From: Gemmatimonadota bacterium
GTDB lineage: Bacteria; Latescibacterota; UBA2968; UBA8231
Direction of reading: 5' to 3'
DNA: 53,734 nt
NCBI GenBank assembly: GCA_028875335.1
Contig: JAPPEF010000009.1
Coordinates: 1 to 53,734 of the forward strand
Shown: positions 7,591-17,014 of the stretch, piece after piece
How the letters are laid out: every line of letters begins with the position of its first letter
How positions within the stretch are numbered: the first letter of the stretch is position 1
Notes under the pieces: generated by a model
Told to the model about the DNA's origin: nothing
Seen by the model: only the letters and a program-made list of their open reading frames with translations
The model's database searches: none
Program-made: the position numbers and the translations under genes

Positions 7591-10059
7591 TCAGCTCGTG
7601 GTCGCGCGTTTCTTCTTCACCTCTTCGCCCGTACCCTCTCGACGCTCCTCGTCGAAAACTAGTTCCTCGCCTTTTTTGGTGACGCGAATGCGACTGCCCT
7701 CGCCAAAACGGCCTTGGAGAATCTCCTCAGCCAGCGGATCTTCGAGCATTTTCTGGATAGTCCGCTCCAAATAGCGAGCGCCGTACGCCTGATCGAAACC
7801 CTTGTCGGCGAGCAATGTTTTGGCTCCGGGCGTAACTCGCACTTGGATGTCCTGCGGGGCCAAGCGCGCTTTGAATTCCTCCAAGCGAATATCTATGATG
7901 GCGGCGATGTGCTCTTTGTCGAGAGCGTGGAAAATGATGGTGTCATCAACGCGATTGAGAAACTCGGGATTGAAGGTCTTTTTCAAGGCGTCGTTGATCT
8001 TGCCCTCCATCAGCGCGTACCTCGAGTCGGAATCGGACTTCTGGAAGCCCAATACACCACCCGTGCCCACATCCCGACTACCTGCGTTAGAAGTCATAAT
8101 TAGCACGGTATTGCAAAAATCTACTTTGCGGCCCGTGCTATCGGTGAGCCGCCCCTCGTCGAGAATTTGCAACAGGATGTTGAAGACATCGGGGTGAGCT
8201 TTCTCGACCTCGTCTAGCAAAACCACTGAGTAAGGACGGCGGCGGACCCGCTCGGTGAGCTGTCCTCCCTCATCAAAACCCACATAGCCCGGAGGTGCGC
8301 CAATCAGGCGCGACACCGCGAATTTCTCCATGTACTCAGACATATCGACCGAAATCAACGCATCGGCGTCGTCGAAGAGAAATTCAGCTAGCCGCTTGGC
8401 CAACTCGGTCTTGCCCACACCCGTCGGGCCGAGAAAGATAAACGAGCCAATGGGCCGCTTGGGATCCTGTAGGCCCGCGCGACTGCGGCGGATAGCCCGC
8501 GCAATCGCGGTGACCGCCTGTTGCTGACCGACGATTTTCTTGGTGAGTTCCGCTTCCATAGCCAGCAGGCGCTCGGTCTCGGTCTTGGCCAGCCGCGAGA
8601 TCGGGATGCCGGTCATACTGGCGATGACCTCGGCGATGTCGTCTGTCGTCACTTCGACCACCTCGTCGCGGACCGCTTCCTCCCACGCTTGGCGTTTATT
8701 TTGTAGCTGTTCATTCAACTGGAGCGCCTCGTCGCGCAACTCGGCGGCGTCCTCGAAATCCTGGCGCTCAGATGCTTCGTTCTTTTTGCGGTTGATCTCC
8801 TGTATCTCGGCCTCGATGCGACCGATCTCTTCCGGCGGACTGAGCCGAGCCAGATGTACGCGCGAGCCCGTCTCATCGATCACATCAATGGCCTTGTCGG
8901 GCAAGTAGCGGTCGCTTATATAGCGGTCGGCTTGGCGCACCGCATAGGCAACGACATCGTCGGCAAACTCCACGTGATGGTGGCTCTCGTAGCCAGAGCG
9001 CAGCCCCTTGACGATCTCAACGGTGTCCTCGACCGAGGGTGGATCGACCATGATGCTCTGAAAGCGCCGCTCGAGGGCACCGTCCTTTTCGATGTGCTTG
9101 CGGTATTCGTCGAGGGTGGTGGCCCCTATGCACTGCAATTCGCCGCGTGCCAAAGCGGGCTTGAACATATTGGAAGCATCCAACGTGCCCTCGGCACTGC
9201 CAGCACCGACAATGGTGTGTAGCTCGTCGATGAAAATGATGACTTCGGAGTTTTGCTGCAGCTCGTTCATCACCGCCTTGATGCGCTCTTCAAACTGGCC
9301 CCGGTACTTGGTGCCGGCAACCACGCCGCCCATGTCGAGGGTGACTAAACGCTTGTCGAGGAGAATCTGCGGCACGCGCTTTTCAATGATACGCTGGGCT
9401 AGCCCCTCGACAATGGCCGTCTTGCCGACACCTGGGTCGCCAATGAGAATGGGATTGTTCTTTTTGCGGCGGCTGAGCACTTGCGTGACGCGCTCAATCT
9501 CCTTCTGGCGACCGATCACCGGGTCTAGCTTGCCCTCTCGCGCCAACTGGGTCAGGTCGCGGCCAAAGTGGTCGAGGAAGGGCGTCTTGCTCTTCTTGCC
9601 CTTTTCCTTGCGTCCGGTAGTCTTGCCTTCAAGCACGGCCAAGGTCTCTTCCATAGCCGTTTTGTAATCGACGCCAAAGGCGGCCAGAATCTGTGCGGCG
9701 ACCCCTTCCTTGTCCTTGAGCAGTGCCAAGAGCAGATGTTCGACATCAATGAACTGCGTCTTCATCTCCTTGGCCTCGTTGGCTGCCACTTCGAGGATCT
9801 GTTTAGCGCGGGGAGTATAGGGCACCTCGCCGATGGTCATGGTGCCGCCCGAGGTCGTCACGTAGTCTTCCACCGACTGTTTGACCGTCTCCAAACTCAA
9901 CCCCAAGTTCGTCAACACGGCCACGGCCTTGCCCTTGCCGTCCTTGATAATGCCCAACAGCAAATGCTCGGTGCCGATGTAGTTGTGACCCAAGCGCGCC
10001 GACTCCTCGCGCGCCAGCTTCATTACCTGTTTTACATTTTCAGTGAACATGTTGTTCAT
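7591..10059 (-). CDS. clpC: ATP-dependent Clp protease ATP-binding subunit ClpC
   Basis: Hsp100 AAA+ unfoldase that feeds substrates to ClpP. Over 822 residues: two Clp-N repeats (about 1-150) that in characterised ClpC bind phospho-arginine tags; AAA-1 with Walker [10 protein letters not shown] near 207; a coiled-coil middle domain with a UVR motif (about 415-460, [14 protein letters not shown]); AAA-2 with GPTGVGKTE near 545; and an LGF tripeptide near 670 that fits the ClpP-docking loop. The UVR motif and length separate it from ClpA and ClpB. mcsB and mcsA lie just upstream on the same strand. clpP and ctsR are not in the window. The start is [13 protein letters not shown] with GGAGGACGATTAG upstream; a second Met at residue 4 is also possible. 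Confidence 0.97.
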   Translation of the reverse strand: MNNMFTENVKQVMKLAREESARLGHNYIGTEHLLLGIIKDGKGKAVAVLTNLGLSLETVKQSVEDYVTTSGGTMTIGEVPYTPRAKQILEVAANEAKEMKTQFIDVEHLLLALLKDKEGVAAQILAAFGVDYKTAMEETLAVLEGKTTGRKEKGKKSKTPFLDHFGRDLTQLAREGKLDPVIGRQKEIERVTQVLSRRKKNNPILIGDPGVGKTAIVEGLAQRIIEKRVPQILLDKRLVTLDMGGVVAGTKYRGQFEERIKAVMNELQQNSEVIIFIDELHTIVGAGSAEGTLDASNMFKPALARGELQCIGATTLDEYRKHIEKDGALERRFQSIMVDPPSVEDTVEIVKGLRSGYESHHHVEFADDVVAYAVRQADRYISDRYLPDKAIDVIDETGSRVHLARLSPPEEIGRIEAEIQEINRKKNEASERQDFEDAAELRDEALQLNEQLQNKRQAWEEAVRDEVVEVTTDDIAEVIASMTGIPISRLAKTETERLLAMEAELTKKIVGQQQAVTAIARAIRRSRAGLQDPKRPIGSFIFLGPTGVGKTELAKRLAEFLFDDADALISVDMSEYMEKFAVSRLIGAPPGYVGFDEGGQLTERVRRRPYSVVLLDEVEKAHPDVFNILLQILDEGRLTDSTGRKVDFCNTVLIMTSNAGSRDVGTGGVLGFQKSDSDSRYALMEGKINDALKKTFNPEFLNRVDDTIIFHALDKEHIAAIIDIRLEEFKARLAPQDIQVRVTPGAKTLLADKGFDQAYGARYLERTIQKMLEDPLAEEILQGRFGEGSRIRVTKKGEELVFDEERREGTGEEVKKKRATTS

Positions 10060-10146
10060 CTAATCGTCCTCCACAATCCGCCTATGTAATAAGGAAGCTT
10101 GATGCTCGACCATTCGGAGCGCGTGAATTGAATATCGAGCGTTGTA

Positions 10147-10193
10147 AATCTGCCAGATAACTCTCGATTTTGAACCTACCAAACGGGCAGATT
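10147..10193. promoter_or_regulatory. Spaced inverted repeat in the mcsB-clpC gap
   Basis: The 137-base gap between mcsB and clpC contains AATCTGCC (10147-10154) and GGCAGATT (10186-10193), an 8-bp inverted repeat with a 31-base spacer. It could be a regulator-binding site or a weak mRNA stem. No CtsR-type heptad direct repeat and no CIRCE element (TTAGCACTC-N9-GAGTGCTAA) is visible. The gap is the largest in this part of the run, so it is the likeliest place for a clpC promoter. Confidence 0.3.
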
Positions 10194-10197
10194 GTTG

Positions 10198-11262
10198 TCA
10201 AGGTGAACTCCCCTGTTCGGCCCAGCGCCGCCTCACTAGTTCGGCGCGGCGCACATCGCGGTCTGTCGGCGAAAGATTCGCGCGGGATTCGGCCTGCAAA
10301 TGCGAAGGCTGGGTAACGATCATTAACTGGTTGATGAAACCGAGCGGCAAGCCGTCGATCATCCCCAAACTACACCCTAAGCGCACCGCCGATAGCAAGT
10401 TCATAAACTCCTGGCCACTCAATACCCGCGCGTGTCGCAAAATCCCATACGCTCGCCAAACCTTGTCCTCCACTTGGGCAGATGCGTCTGCCAGCAGGGC
10501 AGTCTGTGCTTCCTTTTCGTGACCCATAATCTGTTGAGTCACTTCCGAGAGCTTCTCGACGATCTCCTCTTCGGGCACGCCCATGGTGACTTGGTTGGAT
10601 ATCTGAAATAGGTTGCCGACCGCATTGGTGCCTTCCCCGTAGAAACCACGCACCGCGAAAGTCATCCGGGCCAAACCGCGCACCACCCGCTCCATATCCT
10701 CGGTCAGGACTAAGGCTGGCAGATGAATGAGTACCGATATTCGCAAGCCCGTCCCCGTGTTGGTCGGGCAGGCCGTCAAGAAGCCCCAGCGCTCCGATTG
10801 CGCCCACTCCAATTCTCTATTAAGCGCGTCGTCGAGCGCATCAACCTGCTGCCACGCCGCGTGCGTCTGCAAACCCGGTAGAATAGCCTGCAAACGGAGG
10901 TGATCTTCCTCGTTGATCATCACGCTGAGCGACTCATCGGCATTGAAGAGCACGCCGCGCTGGCCCTTGCTTTTGGCGAGAGCCGGGCTAATTAGGTGGC
11001 GCTCCACCAGCAACTGTCGCTGATTGGTCTGTAGGGCGTTCATTTGGAAAAAGACCGCCTCGCGCATATAGTGGCACTTCTGCGCGGTACTCAGGACTTG
11101 CTCAATGATTTTCTCTTGGTCCTCGAGCGAGGTCTTCGGCGCAAAGGGCCACGCCGCGAGGTTGCGAGCCAAGCGGGCACGACAGCTAACGACCATACCT
11201 TCGCCATCCCCTTCCCCACTGAGCCAGCCAGCCGCATTGTAAACGAGGTCCTCAATATTCAC
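10198..11262 (-). CDS. mcsB: Protein-arginine kinase McsB
   Basis: Phosphorylates arginine residues of proteins, marking them for ClpC. It belongs to the ATP:guanido phosphotransferase family. The 354 residues show the nucleotide-binding VVSCRARLARNL block (about 25-36), MINEEDHLRLQ (about 116-126), and CPTNTGTGLRISVLIHLPAL, the family signature with its conserved Cys and the arginine-binding face. Near the C-terminus RDVRRA (about 335-340) matches the RDxxRA phospho-arginine-sensing motif of McsB and is absent from creatine kinases. The gene starts two bases after mcsA and precedes clpC. All core motifs are intact, so an active kinase is expected. Confidence 0.95.
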   Translation of the reverse strand: MNIEDLVYNAAGWLSGEGDGEGMVVSCRARLARNLAAWPFAPKTSLEDQEKIIEQVLSTAQKCHYMREAVFFQMNALQTNQRQLLVERHLISPALAKSKGQRGVLFNADESLSVMINEEDHLRLQAILPGLQTHAAWQQVDALDDALNRELEWAQSERWGFLTACPTNTGTGLRISVLIHLPALVLTEDMERVVRGLARMTFAVRGFYGEGTNAVGNLFQISNQVTMGVPEEEIVEKLSEVTQQIMGHEKEAQTALLADASAQVEDKVWRAYGILRHARVLSGQEFMNLLSAVRLGCSLGMIDGLPLGFINQLMIVTQPSHLQAESRANLSPTDRDVRRAELVRRRWAEQGSSP

Positions 11263-11264
11263 AG

Positions 11265-11771
11265 CTATTTTCCTTCGAGAACGCGGATGCGGTCCCTGAG
11301 CTGAGCGGCCTCTTCAAAGGCCTCTTCCGCTACCGCTTGGGCCAACTCTGCACGCAAGCGCTCCAGTTCGTCGGGCGCTGGGGCGCTTTGTGCCACCTTC
11401 AACGGTCCCTTGCCCCGGTGCCTGTTGTCGCCGTGGATGCGCTTGAGTAGACGCTCTAACTGTGAGGAGAAAGCATCGTAACAATGCGGGCATCCGAGGC
11501 GACCCACCTTCTTGAACTCCTCGTAACTCATCCCGCAGGTAGGACACCGCGCGCCCCCGTCTCCTTCGGCTCCGGCTAACTTGGCCAACTCTATCTTGAT
11601 TTCCTTCATCAGCACGGGTGCGTCTTTGGTCTGTTCAGCCGGGGCTACCCGCACCTCGATGTTTTTTTCTTTAGCGCACTCATGACAGAGTAAGAGCGTC
11701 TGTTTTACGTCGTCAACGATATGGGTATAGGTCACTACGGCCTCGCGCTTGGCGCACACTCCGCATTTCAT
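11265..11771 (-). CDS. mcsA: McsA, zinc-finger/UVR activator of McsB
   Basis: Partner and activator of the McsB arginine kinase. The 168-residue protein has four CxxC pairs: CGVC at 3-6, CHEC at 29-32, CPTCG near 76 and CPHC near 95. These would form two zinc sites. A basic linker follows, then a C-terminal UVR motif (about 133-168, LAQAVAEEAFEEAAQLRDRI) of the type that contacts McsB or ClpC. ATG at 11771 overlaps the lolD stop (ATGA), and mcsB follows after two bases. The order mcsA-mcsB-clpC matches the Firmicute operon, except that ctsR is absent and lolC-lolD stand in front. Confidence 0.93.
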   Translation of the reverse strand: MKCGVCAKREAVVTYTHIVDDVKQTLLLCHECAKEKNIEVRVAPAEQTKDAPVLMKEIKIELAKLAGAEGDGGARCPTCGMSYEEFKKVGRLGCPHCYDAFSSQLERLLKRIHGDNRHRGKGPLKVAQSAPAPDELERLRAELAQAVAEEAFEEAAQLRDRIRVLEGK

Positions 11772-12460
11772 GTCGCGCCATCTTCCATATGCAATACACC
11801 TGCTTCTATGCGCCCCCGGCGATCCATGCCCTGGGCCAATTTGCGGTCGTGGGTCATCACCACAAAAGCCTGCCCGCGCTCCCGGGCCAATCCGGCGAGC
11901 AGTTGATGCAGAGACTCGCTGGTCGCCTCGTCGAGGTTGCCCGACGGCTCGTCAGCCAGCACGACCAACGGCTGAGTGATCAGCGCTCGCACCATGGCCA
12001 CCCGTTGGCATTCACCGCCCGACAGCGACCCAGGCCGGTGGTGCAAGCGGTCGGCTAGCCCGACGGAATCCATCAACTCAAGGGCTTCTTGATGGCGATC
12101 GACGCCAGCGACCCTCGCCGGCAACAAGACGTTTTCCAGCGCGGTAAATTCCGGCAGCAGGTAGTGAAATTGGAATACGAAACCAATGTGCTGATTGCGA
12201 AAGCGCGACAGCGCCTGATCGCCGAGATTTAGCACATCGGTGTCGGCGATTCGCAATTGGCCAGCCGTCGGCAGGTCGATTGTACCCAACAAGTGCAGCA
12301 AGGTGCTTTTGCCAACTCCAGACTCGCCCATAACCGCGACTAGCTCGCCTGCCCGCACCACTAAGTCCACGCTCTTGAGCACTTCCAAGCCCTCACCGCC
12401 AGTGTCGAACACCTTGCGCAAACCGCGCGCTTCAAGGATGATGTCGGCTTGTTTCACCAT
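11768..12460 (-). CDS. lolD: Lipoprotein-releasing ABC transporter ATP-binding protein LolD
   Basis: Inner-membrane-associated ATPase that powers extraction of lipoproteins for LolA. All ABC motifs are present in 230 residues: Walker A GESGVGKST near 45, Q-loop region FVFQFHYLLPEFTALENV, signature LSGGECQR near 145 and Walker B VVLADEPSGNLDE. The FHYLLPEF segment and overall length are characteristic of LolD/MacB-type ATPases. One base separates it from lolC upstream. With lolC here and lolA in the same gene run, the inner-membrane and periplasmic parts of the Lol pathway are all local. Confidence 0.93.
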   Translation of the reverse strand: MVKQADIILEARGLRKVFDTGGEGLEVLKSVDLVVRAGELVAVMGESGVGKSTLLHLLGTIDLPTAGQLRIADTDVLNLGDQALSRFRNQHIGFVFQFHYLLPEFTALENVLLPARVAGVDRHQEALELMDSVGLADRLHHRPGSLSGGECQRVAMVRALITQPLVVLADEPSGNLDEATSESLHQLLAGLARERGQAFVVMTHDRKLAQGMDRRGRIEAGVLHMEDGAT

Positions 12461-12461
12461 G

Positions 12462-13727
12462 CTACATTATATACCTAATGGCTTCTACGGGCATCAACCC
12501 AGCGGCCTTGCGCGCCGGATAAATCGACGTCGCCAAACAAATGACCATGCTAATCGCCGCCACCAGTGCAAAATCCACGACATTCATATCCACGGGCAAC
12601 GAGCTAATGAAATACATGTCCCCGGGAATGGAAATCAGGGCAAGGCGCTGTTGGGCCAAGCAGAGCGCAAAGCCGATCAAGCAGCCCAAGAAGGTGCCGA
12701 TGCCACCAATGGCCAAACCCTGATAGACAAAAATGCGATATATCTCTCCCACGGTGCAACCGATCGTCCGCAAGATGCCAATCTCGGGCGTCTTGATCAG
12801 GACCGACATGACCAAGATCGACATGATGTTAAAGGCAGCGACCAGCACGATGAGGCTCAGCGCGAGAAAAATTGCCCATTTTTCCAACTCAATCCAGCGG
12901 AAGAACTCTGGAAAAAGCTGGGTCCAATCGCGCACTTGGTAGGGATAGCCCAACTCCTCGGCTAGGCGGTCGCGGATAGCAGGCGCTTGGTAGATGTCTT
13001 TGACGTGGATGTGAATATCGGTAATCGCATCGCCCAATTCGAGCATGCGCTGGGCGTCTTCTATATGAATAAAAGCATAGTTGTCGTCGTACTGGTACAT
13101 GCCGCTTTCAAAGTGATTGGTCACAAAAAAGGACCAAGGACGGGGCGAGAAGCCGTCCATCACGGCTGCTTCCACATCGAGATTTTGCACCGTCATCAGC
13201 AACACCTCAGAACCCAGCCCCACGTGCAAGCGTCGCGCCAAGTACTCGCCGAGAACAATCCCCCGCTTGTTTAGCTCTGCCAGCAAGCCGAGGCGCAGCT
13301 GACCTTCTGGATTGGCGTAGCTCAGGTGTTCGATCAAGTCGGAAACTTCTGGAAAGGTCTCCGGATCAATGCCCCACACGGGAATGCCATCGACCCGACC
13401 CAAATCGAGCTGGGAGGCAATAATGACCTTGGAATCCACGACCGGAGCCGCACCCACGACTCCGGCAACTCCTTTCACCTGTTGCAACAGCGCGTCCCAA
13501 TCCGCGATGGGGCCGCCGTCGAAGCGGCGAATGTTGACATGAGCGTTCATGCCGATCAGCCGATTTTTGACTTCGCCGGCAAAACCATTCGTCACCGAGA
13601 GGATGATCACCAAAGCCGCTACCCCCAAGATTACTCCACCGACGGCCATATAAGCTATGACCGAGAAGAAGCCCTCGCGTTGCTTGGAGCGCAGGTAGCG
13701 GCAGGCGACAAACAAGGCAATGCTCAC
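12462..13727 (-). CDS. lolC: Lipoprotein-releasing ABC transporter permease (LolC/LolE type)
   Basis: Membrane subunit of the LolCDE lipoprotein exporter. Over 421 residues: an N-terminal transmembrane helix (about 20-45, IAYMAVGGVILGVAALVIILSV), a large periplasmic domain (about 45-270), then three C-terminal transmembrane helices (about 275-300, 320-350 and 380-400), the type VII ABC topology. NGFAGEVKNRLIGMNAHV after the first helix is typical of LolC/E. The GTG start overlaps the prfB stop (GTGA). Only one permease gene is present, so the transporter may be a LolC homodimer with LolD (a LolF-like arrangement), or a second permease may lie elsewhere. Confidence 0.9.
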   Translation of the reverse strand: MSIALFVACRYLRSKQREGFFSVIAYMAVGGVILGVAALVIILSVTNGFAGEVKNRLIGMNAHVNIRRFDGGPIADWDALLQQVKGVAGVVGAAPVVDSKVIIASQLDLGRVDGIPVWGIDPETFPEVSDLIEHLSYANPEGQLRLGLLAELNKRGIVLGEYLARRLHVGLGSEVLLMTVQNLDVEAAVMDGFSPRPWSFFVTNHFESGMYQYDDNYAFIHIEDAQRMLELGDAITDIHIHVKDIYQAPAIRDRLAEELGYPYQVRDWTQLFPEFFRWIELEKWAIFLALSLIVLVAAFNIMSILVMSVLIKTPEIGILRTIGCTVGEIYRIFVYQGLAIGGIGTFLGCLIGFALCLAQQRLALISIPGDMYFISSLPVDMNVVDFALVAAISMVICLATSIYPARKAAGLMPVEAIRYIM

Positions 13728-14819
13728 GTTTGTCCCTCGGTCAAATAGGCGCGGATGAAGCGGTCAATGTCTCCATCCATTACCGCTTGGACATTGGCCG
13801 TTTCGCAAGCGGTGCGGTGATCTTTGACTATGGTGTATGGATGGAGCACGTAGGAGCGGATCTGCGACCCGAAGTCAATGCTCTTCTTGGTGCTCTCCAC
13901 CGCGAGTTGCTTCTGTTTCTGCTCGTCCTTGAAGTGCTGATACAAGCGCGCCTTGAGCACCTTAAATGCAGTGGCTTTGTTCTTGAACTGCGAGCGCTCG
14001 TTTTGGCATTGGACGACAATTCCGGTGGGCAGATGCGTGACCCGCACGGCCGAGGCGGTCTTGTTCACGTGTTGGCCGCCCGCGCCCCCGGAGCGATAGG
14101 TTTCGACCTTCACGTCCTCGTCGTTGAGGTCCACCTCGATATCGTCTTCGACTTCTGGATAGACAAAGACCGAAGCAAACGAAGTGTGGCGGCGGCGGCT
14201 CGTATCAAAAGGCGAAAGCCGCACCAAGCGATGGACTCCGGCCTCGGCCTTGAGGTAGCCATACGCGTAATCCCCCCTAACCTCAATGGTTGCGCCTTTG
14301 ATGCCGGCTTCCTCAGCCTGCTGCAGATCCACAACCGCGCATTCCATGCCGTGGCGCTCGCTCCAGCGCGTGTACAGGCGCATCAACATCGACGCCCATT
14401 CGGCTGCGTCCGTGCCCCCTGCCCCCGAGTGAATGACGAGGATGGCGTTTTGGGGATCGTCCTCGTCGTTGAGCATCGTGCGAAACTCCAATTCGCCAAT
14501 GCCCTGCATGGCGTGCTCGGCCTCGGTCTCGACTTCGGTCAGCGCTTCTGCATCGCCTTCTTCGACCGCCATCTGCCGCAGTTGGTCCAAGTCTTCTAAC
14601 TGCGCGTCCAAGGTCTCCCAATCCGCGATGGTGTCCTTGAGGATACGCGCTGCCTTGCCAACGGATTCGGCCTGCCGCCGGTCGCTCCAAAAGTCCGCGG
14701 CCGTCATGCGCTTTTCTAATGCAGCTAGCTCTTCCTTCTTGCCGCTTATGTCAAAGATACCCTCGTAGCCGCTCTAGCTGCTGCCGCCCGAGTGTCAACT
14801 GTTCCTCAATCGTGGCCAT
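13724..14819 (-). CDS. prfB: Peptide chain release factor 2, with programmed +1 frameshift
   Basis: Class I release factor for UAA and UGA stops. The gene is in two frames. The first 22 codons start at ATG 14819 (MATIEEQLTLGRQQLERLRG...) and reach CTT TGA C at 14750-14756. A +1 shift there joins the main frame (LDISGKKEELAALEKRM...), giving about 364 residues, the normal length. The stop-codon-reading SPF tripeptide is in VRLSPFDTSRRRH and the catalytic GGQ is in SGGAGGQHVNKT. The stop overlaps the lolC start and the 5' end overlaps the preceding membrane-protein gene by 14 bases. Automated callers often start this gene at an internal Met and lose the N-terminus. Confidence 0.96.
14750..14768 (-). 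promoter_or_regulatory. prfB programmed frameshift site (CTT-TGA-C)
   Basis: On the minus strand the sequence reads GAGGGTATCTTTGAC, almost identical to the Escherichia coli prfB recoding site (AGGGGGTATCTTTGAC). It has an internal Shine-Dalgarno-like GAGGG, the slippery CTT, the UGA stop (14751-14753) and a following C that weakens termination. Low RF2 lets ribosomes slip forward to make more RF2, so the site is autoregulatory. Confidence 0.93.
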
Positions 14820-15333
14820 TGTCGTCTTCCTTGGTTTCGTTGTAGCGATCAAAAAGGAGGCTTTCGTGCTTGCGTTCAGAGGGGATTTCAAAGAGCAGCT
14901 GCCCTTCGTAAACCTCGCCCTTGGTCCCCTGGAGCTCGTTGGTGTGCGCAATAAAAAACGGCGATCGCGACAGTGGATAATACCGCCGCCCGTGGTCATC
15001 AACGAGTTGAAAACACCTCGGTACAATCGTCCACGCGAGCTGCAAATTCACCTGCAAACGCACATCGATGAGCACGAACTTGTGGCCCTCATCGGGTGGA
15101 CCGTGAAAAAAGTGCATGTAGCGCACCCCATCCGGGGGTACCGTCAGGGCAACTTGATTGTTGATGTTGGCGAATAGGTTGGTCAGGTTTTCCAGCTTGT
15201 CCGCCGATCCACCCGTCAGGCTCACCCCAATATAGATCGGCACGAAGAGGGTCACGCCGCCCAAGACGAGGCGGTTGAGCAGCCGCAGGCGTTTGTTCAA
15301 CTGCTTTTTGCGCTCGCTTGCTTTGATTACCAT
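14806..15333 (-). CDS. Membrane-anchored protein with a DUF4352-like extracytoplasmic domain
   Basis: A 175-residue protein of unknown role. A basic N-terminus (MVIKASERKKQLNKRLRLLN) is followed by one transmembrane helix (about 20-45, LVLGGVTLFVPIYIGVSL), a coil-like stretch (ADKLENLTNLFANINNQV) and a beta-rich domain. Blocks such as HKFVLIDVRLQVNLQLAW, CFQLVDDHGRRYYPLS and GEVYEGQLLFEIPSE resemble the telokin-like DUF4352 fold, where a polypeptide stabilises or binds partners outside the cytoplasm. ATG at 15333 follows GAGGAAG; the frame is open ten codons further back, but that would overlap the subtilase gene. It overlaps prfB by 14 bases. The fold assignment is tentative. Confidence 0.7.
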   Translation of the reverse strand: MVIKASERKKQLNKRLRLLNRLVLGGVTLFVPIYIGVSLTGGSADKLENLTNLFANINNQVALTVPPDGVRYMHFFHGPPDEGHKFVLIDVRLQVNLQLAWTIVPRCFQLVDDHGRRYYPLSRSPFFIAHTNELQGTKGEVYEGQLLFEIPSERKHESLLFDRYNETKEDDNGHD

Positions 15334-15340
15334 GGCTTCC

Positions 15341-17014
15341 TCAAGGGGAGCGCACAAGGGCAATTTTGCCCAAGTGACTGCGATTAGGCGACCGCAGTTT
15401 ATAGAAGTAGACCCCGTTGGCCACGGCCCGGCCCGGCGTCCAACGCGGGGCGCGGCCTGGCTGGTCGTGGCTCCCCGGCCACAGATCCCAACGCTCGACG
15501 AACACCAACCGACCAGCTACGTCAAAAACGTTCAACTCGACGAGGCCGCGCTCGGCTAGCTGCACCGGAAAGTGCACTACCCCGTCCCGTGCCGGATTGG
15601 GAAAGGGTGCCAACAGGCGGTCCTCCTGCGGCGGCACCTCGTCGAGGCTACTGGCCGCCAGCGCGTTTATCTGCCCCCAGCCATAGACCGTGTCGGGACC
15701 GGCGGCACCCAAGTCCAATGCAGTCGAGCGCAAAGCCTCCAGCACTTGGTCCGGCCTCCATTCGGGATTTTTTTGCAACAACAAGGCGCAAACCCCGCTC
15801 ACCAGAGGGGCCGCAAAGGAAGTGCCGCCCTTGCGCACATAGCCGCCGCGCCGTAGGTCCGCGACTACTACGCCACTGCCGGGCGCGACCACATCCGGTT
15901 TGATGCGGCCATCGGCCGTCGGCCCGCGCGAGCTAAAGGAGGCAATCTGCGGCACGCGCTCGCCACTGCCGAGCACATCTACCGCCCCCACCGCAATTGC
16001 GCCATCGGCGTCCGCCGGCATCGTTATGTAGTGCCAATCCCCGTTGGCCTCATTGCCCGCGGCCACCACCACGACGATGCCGCGCCGCACGGCCAGCGCC
16101 GCCGCCACGCTCGTCAGCGCGGTTTCCCCGTCCAGATCCGCTAGCGAGTAGCCCGTGCCGTCGTCCCACCGATTGTAGCCCAACGAACTGTTGACCACCT
16201 GTGCCCCCAAGCTGTCCGCCCATTCCAAGCCGGCGACCCAGCGATCCTCCTCCGAGGGCATTTCGGGCATGTTGTCGTCTAGTTCGGTCTTGGCCAAGAT
16301 GTACTCGGCGTCGGGTGCCACGCCGATAAAGTGATCGGGGTGGTAGCCTGCCAGCAGGGACAGTACTTGGGCACCGTGCAAGTTTTGGCTGCTGCTCATT
16401 TCGTCGCCTGTGATGGGTTGATCGGCCTCGTCGCTGACGACCTCGTCGTCATTGACAAAGTCGCGCTGGGCCACCACGCGAATGGAGTCGAAGGCTGCGT
16501 GTTCGGCGTAGTGGAAACCATTATCGAGCAAGGCCACCCGCACTCCAGTACCCGTAAGACCCAAGTCGTGTAGGGGGGGAACGGCGATTTGGGCCAACGG
16601 CTTCAAGGCAAGACCATAGCGGCTTTGCAGCAACTTGGGGCTGGCAAGTGGTACCAGCGGCAGTGGACGGGGCCGCTGCAAGCGCTGCACAGGCCGAGTT
16701 TCGACGACAAAGTCCACAGCCTGCACTCGACGCTGCACCTCGGGCGAGACTCGCGCGCTGACCGCGTTGAGCCAACGCGAGGAGAAGCGCACCACCACCC
16801 CCATCTTTCGCAGGCGCTCAATATAGAGTTGGTTGATGGGCATATCCAACTCTGCGTCCGAATGACCGGCCCCCAAATCCACCCAAGCAACGCGCTGTCC
16901 CCCGGCGTCCATTTTGTCGCGCAACAGGATCCAGATATTCTGATCCGCCGCGACCGTCAAGGCCCCCGCGTGCACTAGCAAGGCCGCACACCACCACCAC
17001 ACCCTCTTATTCAA
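15341..17014 (-). CDS. Secreted subtilisin-like serine protease (S8) with C-terminal FlgD/T9SS-like domain
   Basis: Exported peptidase of 557 residues. A signal peptide (about 1-23) is followed by an inhibitor-I9-like propeptide region (to about 145) and the S8 catalytic domain. The triad is visible as Asp in VALLDNGFH (about 164), His in NLHGAQVLSLLAG (about 213) and Ser in GGTSFAAPLVSG (about 398), with the oxyanion Asn in VAAGNEANGDWHY. The usual D[ST]G is DNG here. The last 85 residues (FPNPARDG..., LNVFDVAGRLV, NGVYFYKL) form the FlgD-Ig/T9SS-type C-terminal module also found on the two big secreted proteins at 25.8-35.6 kb. It overlaps the lolA stop by 8 bases. Confidence 0.9.
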   Translation of the reverse strand: MNKRVWWWCAALLVHAGALTVAADQNIWILLRDKMDAGGQRVAWVDLGAGHSDAELDMPINQLYIERLRKMGVVVRFSSRWLNAVSARVSPEVQRRVQAVDFVVETRPVQRLQRPRPLPLVPLASPKLLQSRYGLALKPLAQIAVPPLHDLGLTGTGVRVALLDNGFHYAEHAAFDSIRVVAQRDFVNDDEVVSDEADQPITGDEMSSSQNLHGAQVLSLLAGYHPDHFIGVAPDAEYILAKTELDDNMPEMPSEEDRWVAGLEWADSLGAQVVNSSLGYNRWDDGTGYSLADLDGETALTSVAAALAVRRGIVVVVAAGNEANGDWHYITMPADADGAIAVGAVDVLGSGERVPQIASFSSRGPTADGRIKPDVVAPGSGVVVADLRRGGYVRKGGTSFAAPLVSGVCALLLQKNPEWRPDQVLEALRSTALDLGAAGPDTVYGWGQINALAASSLDEVPPQEDRLLAPFPNPARDGVVHFPVQLAERGLVELNVFDVAGRLVFVERWDLWPGSHDQPGRAPRWTPGRAVANGVYFYKLRSPNRSHLGKIALVRSP

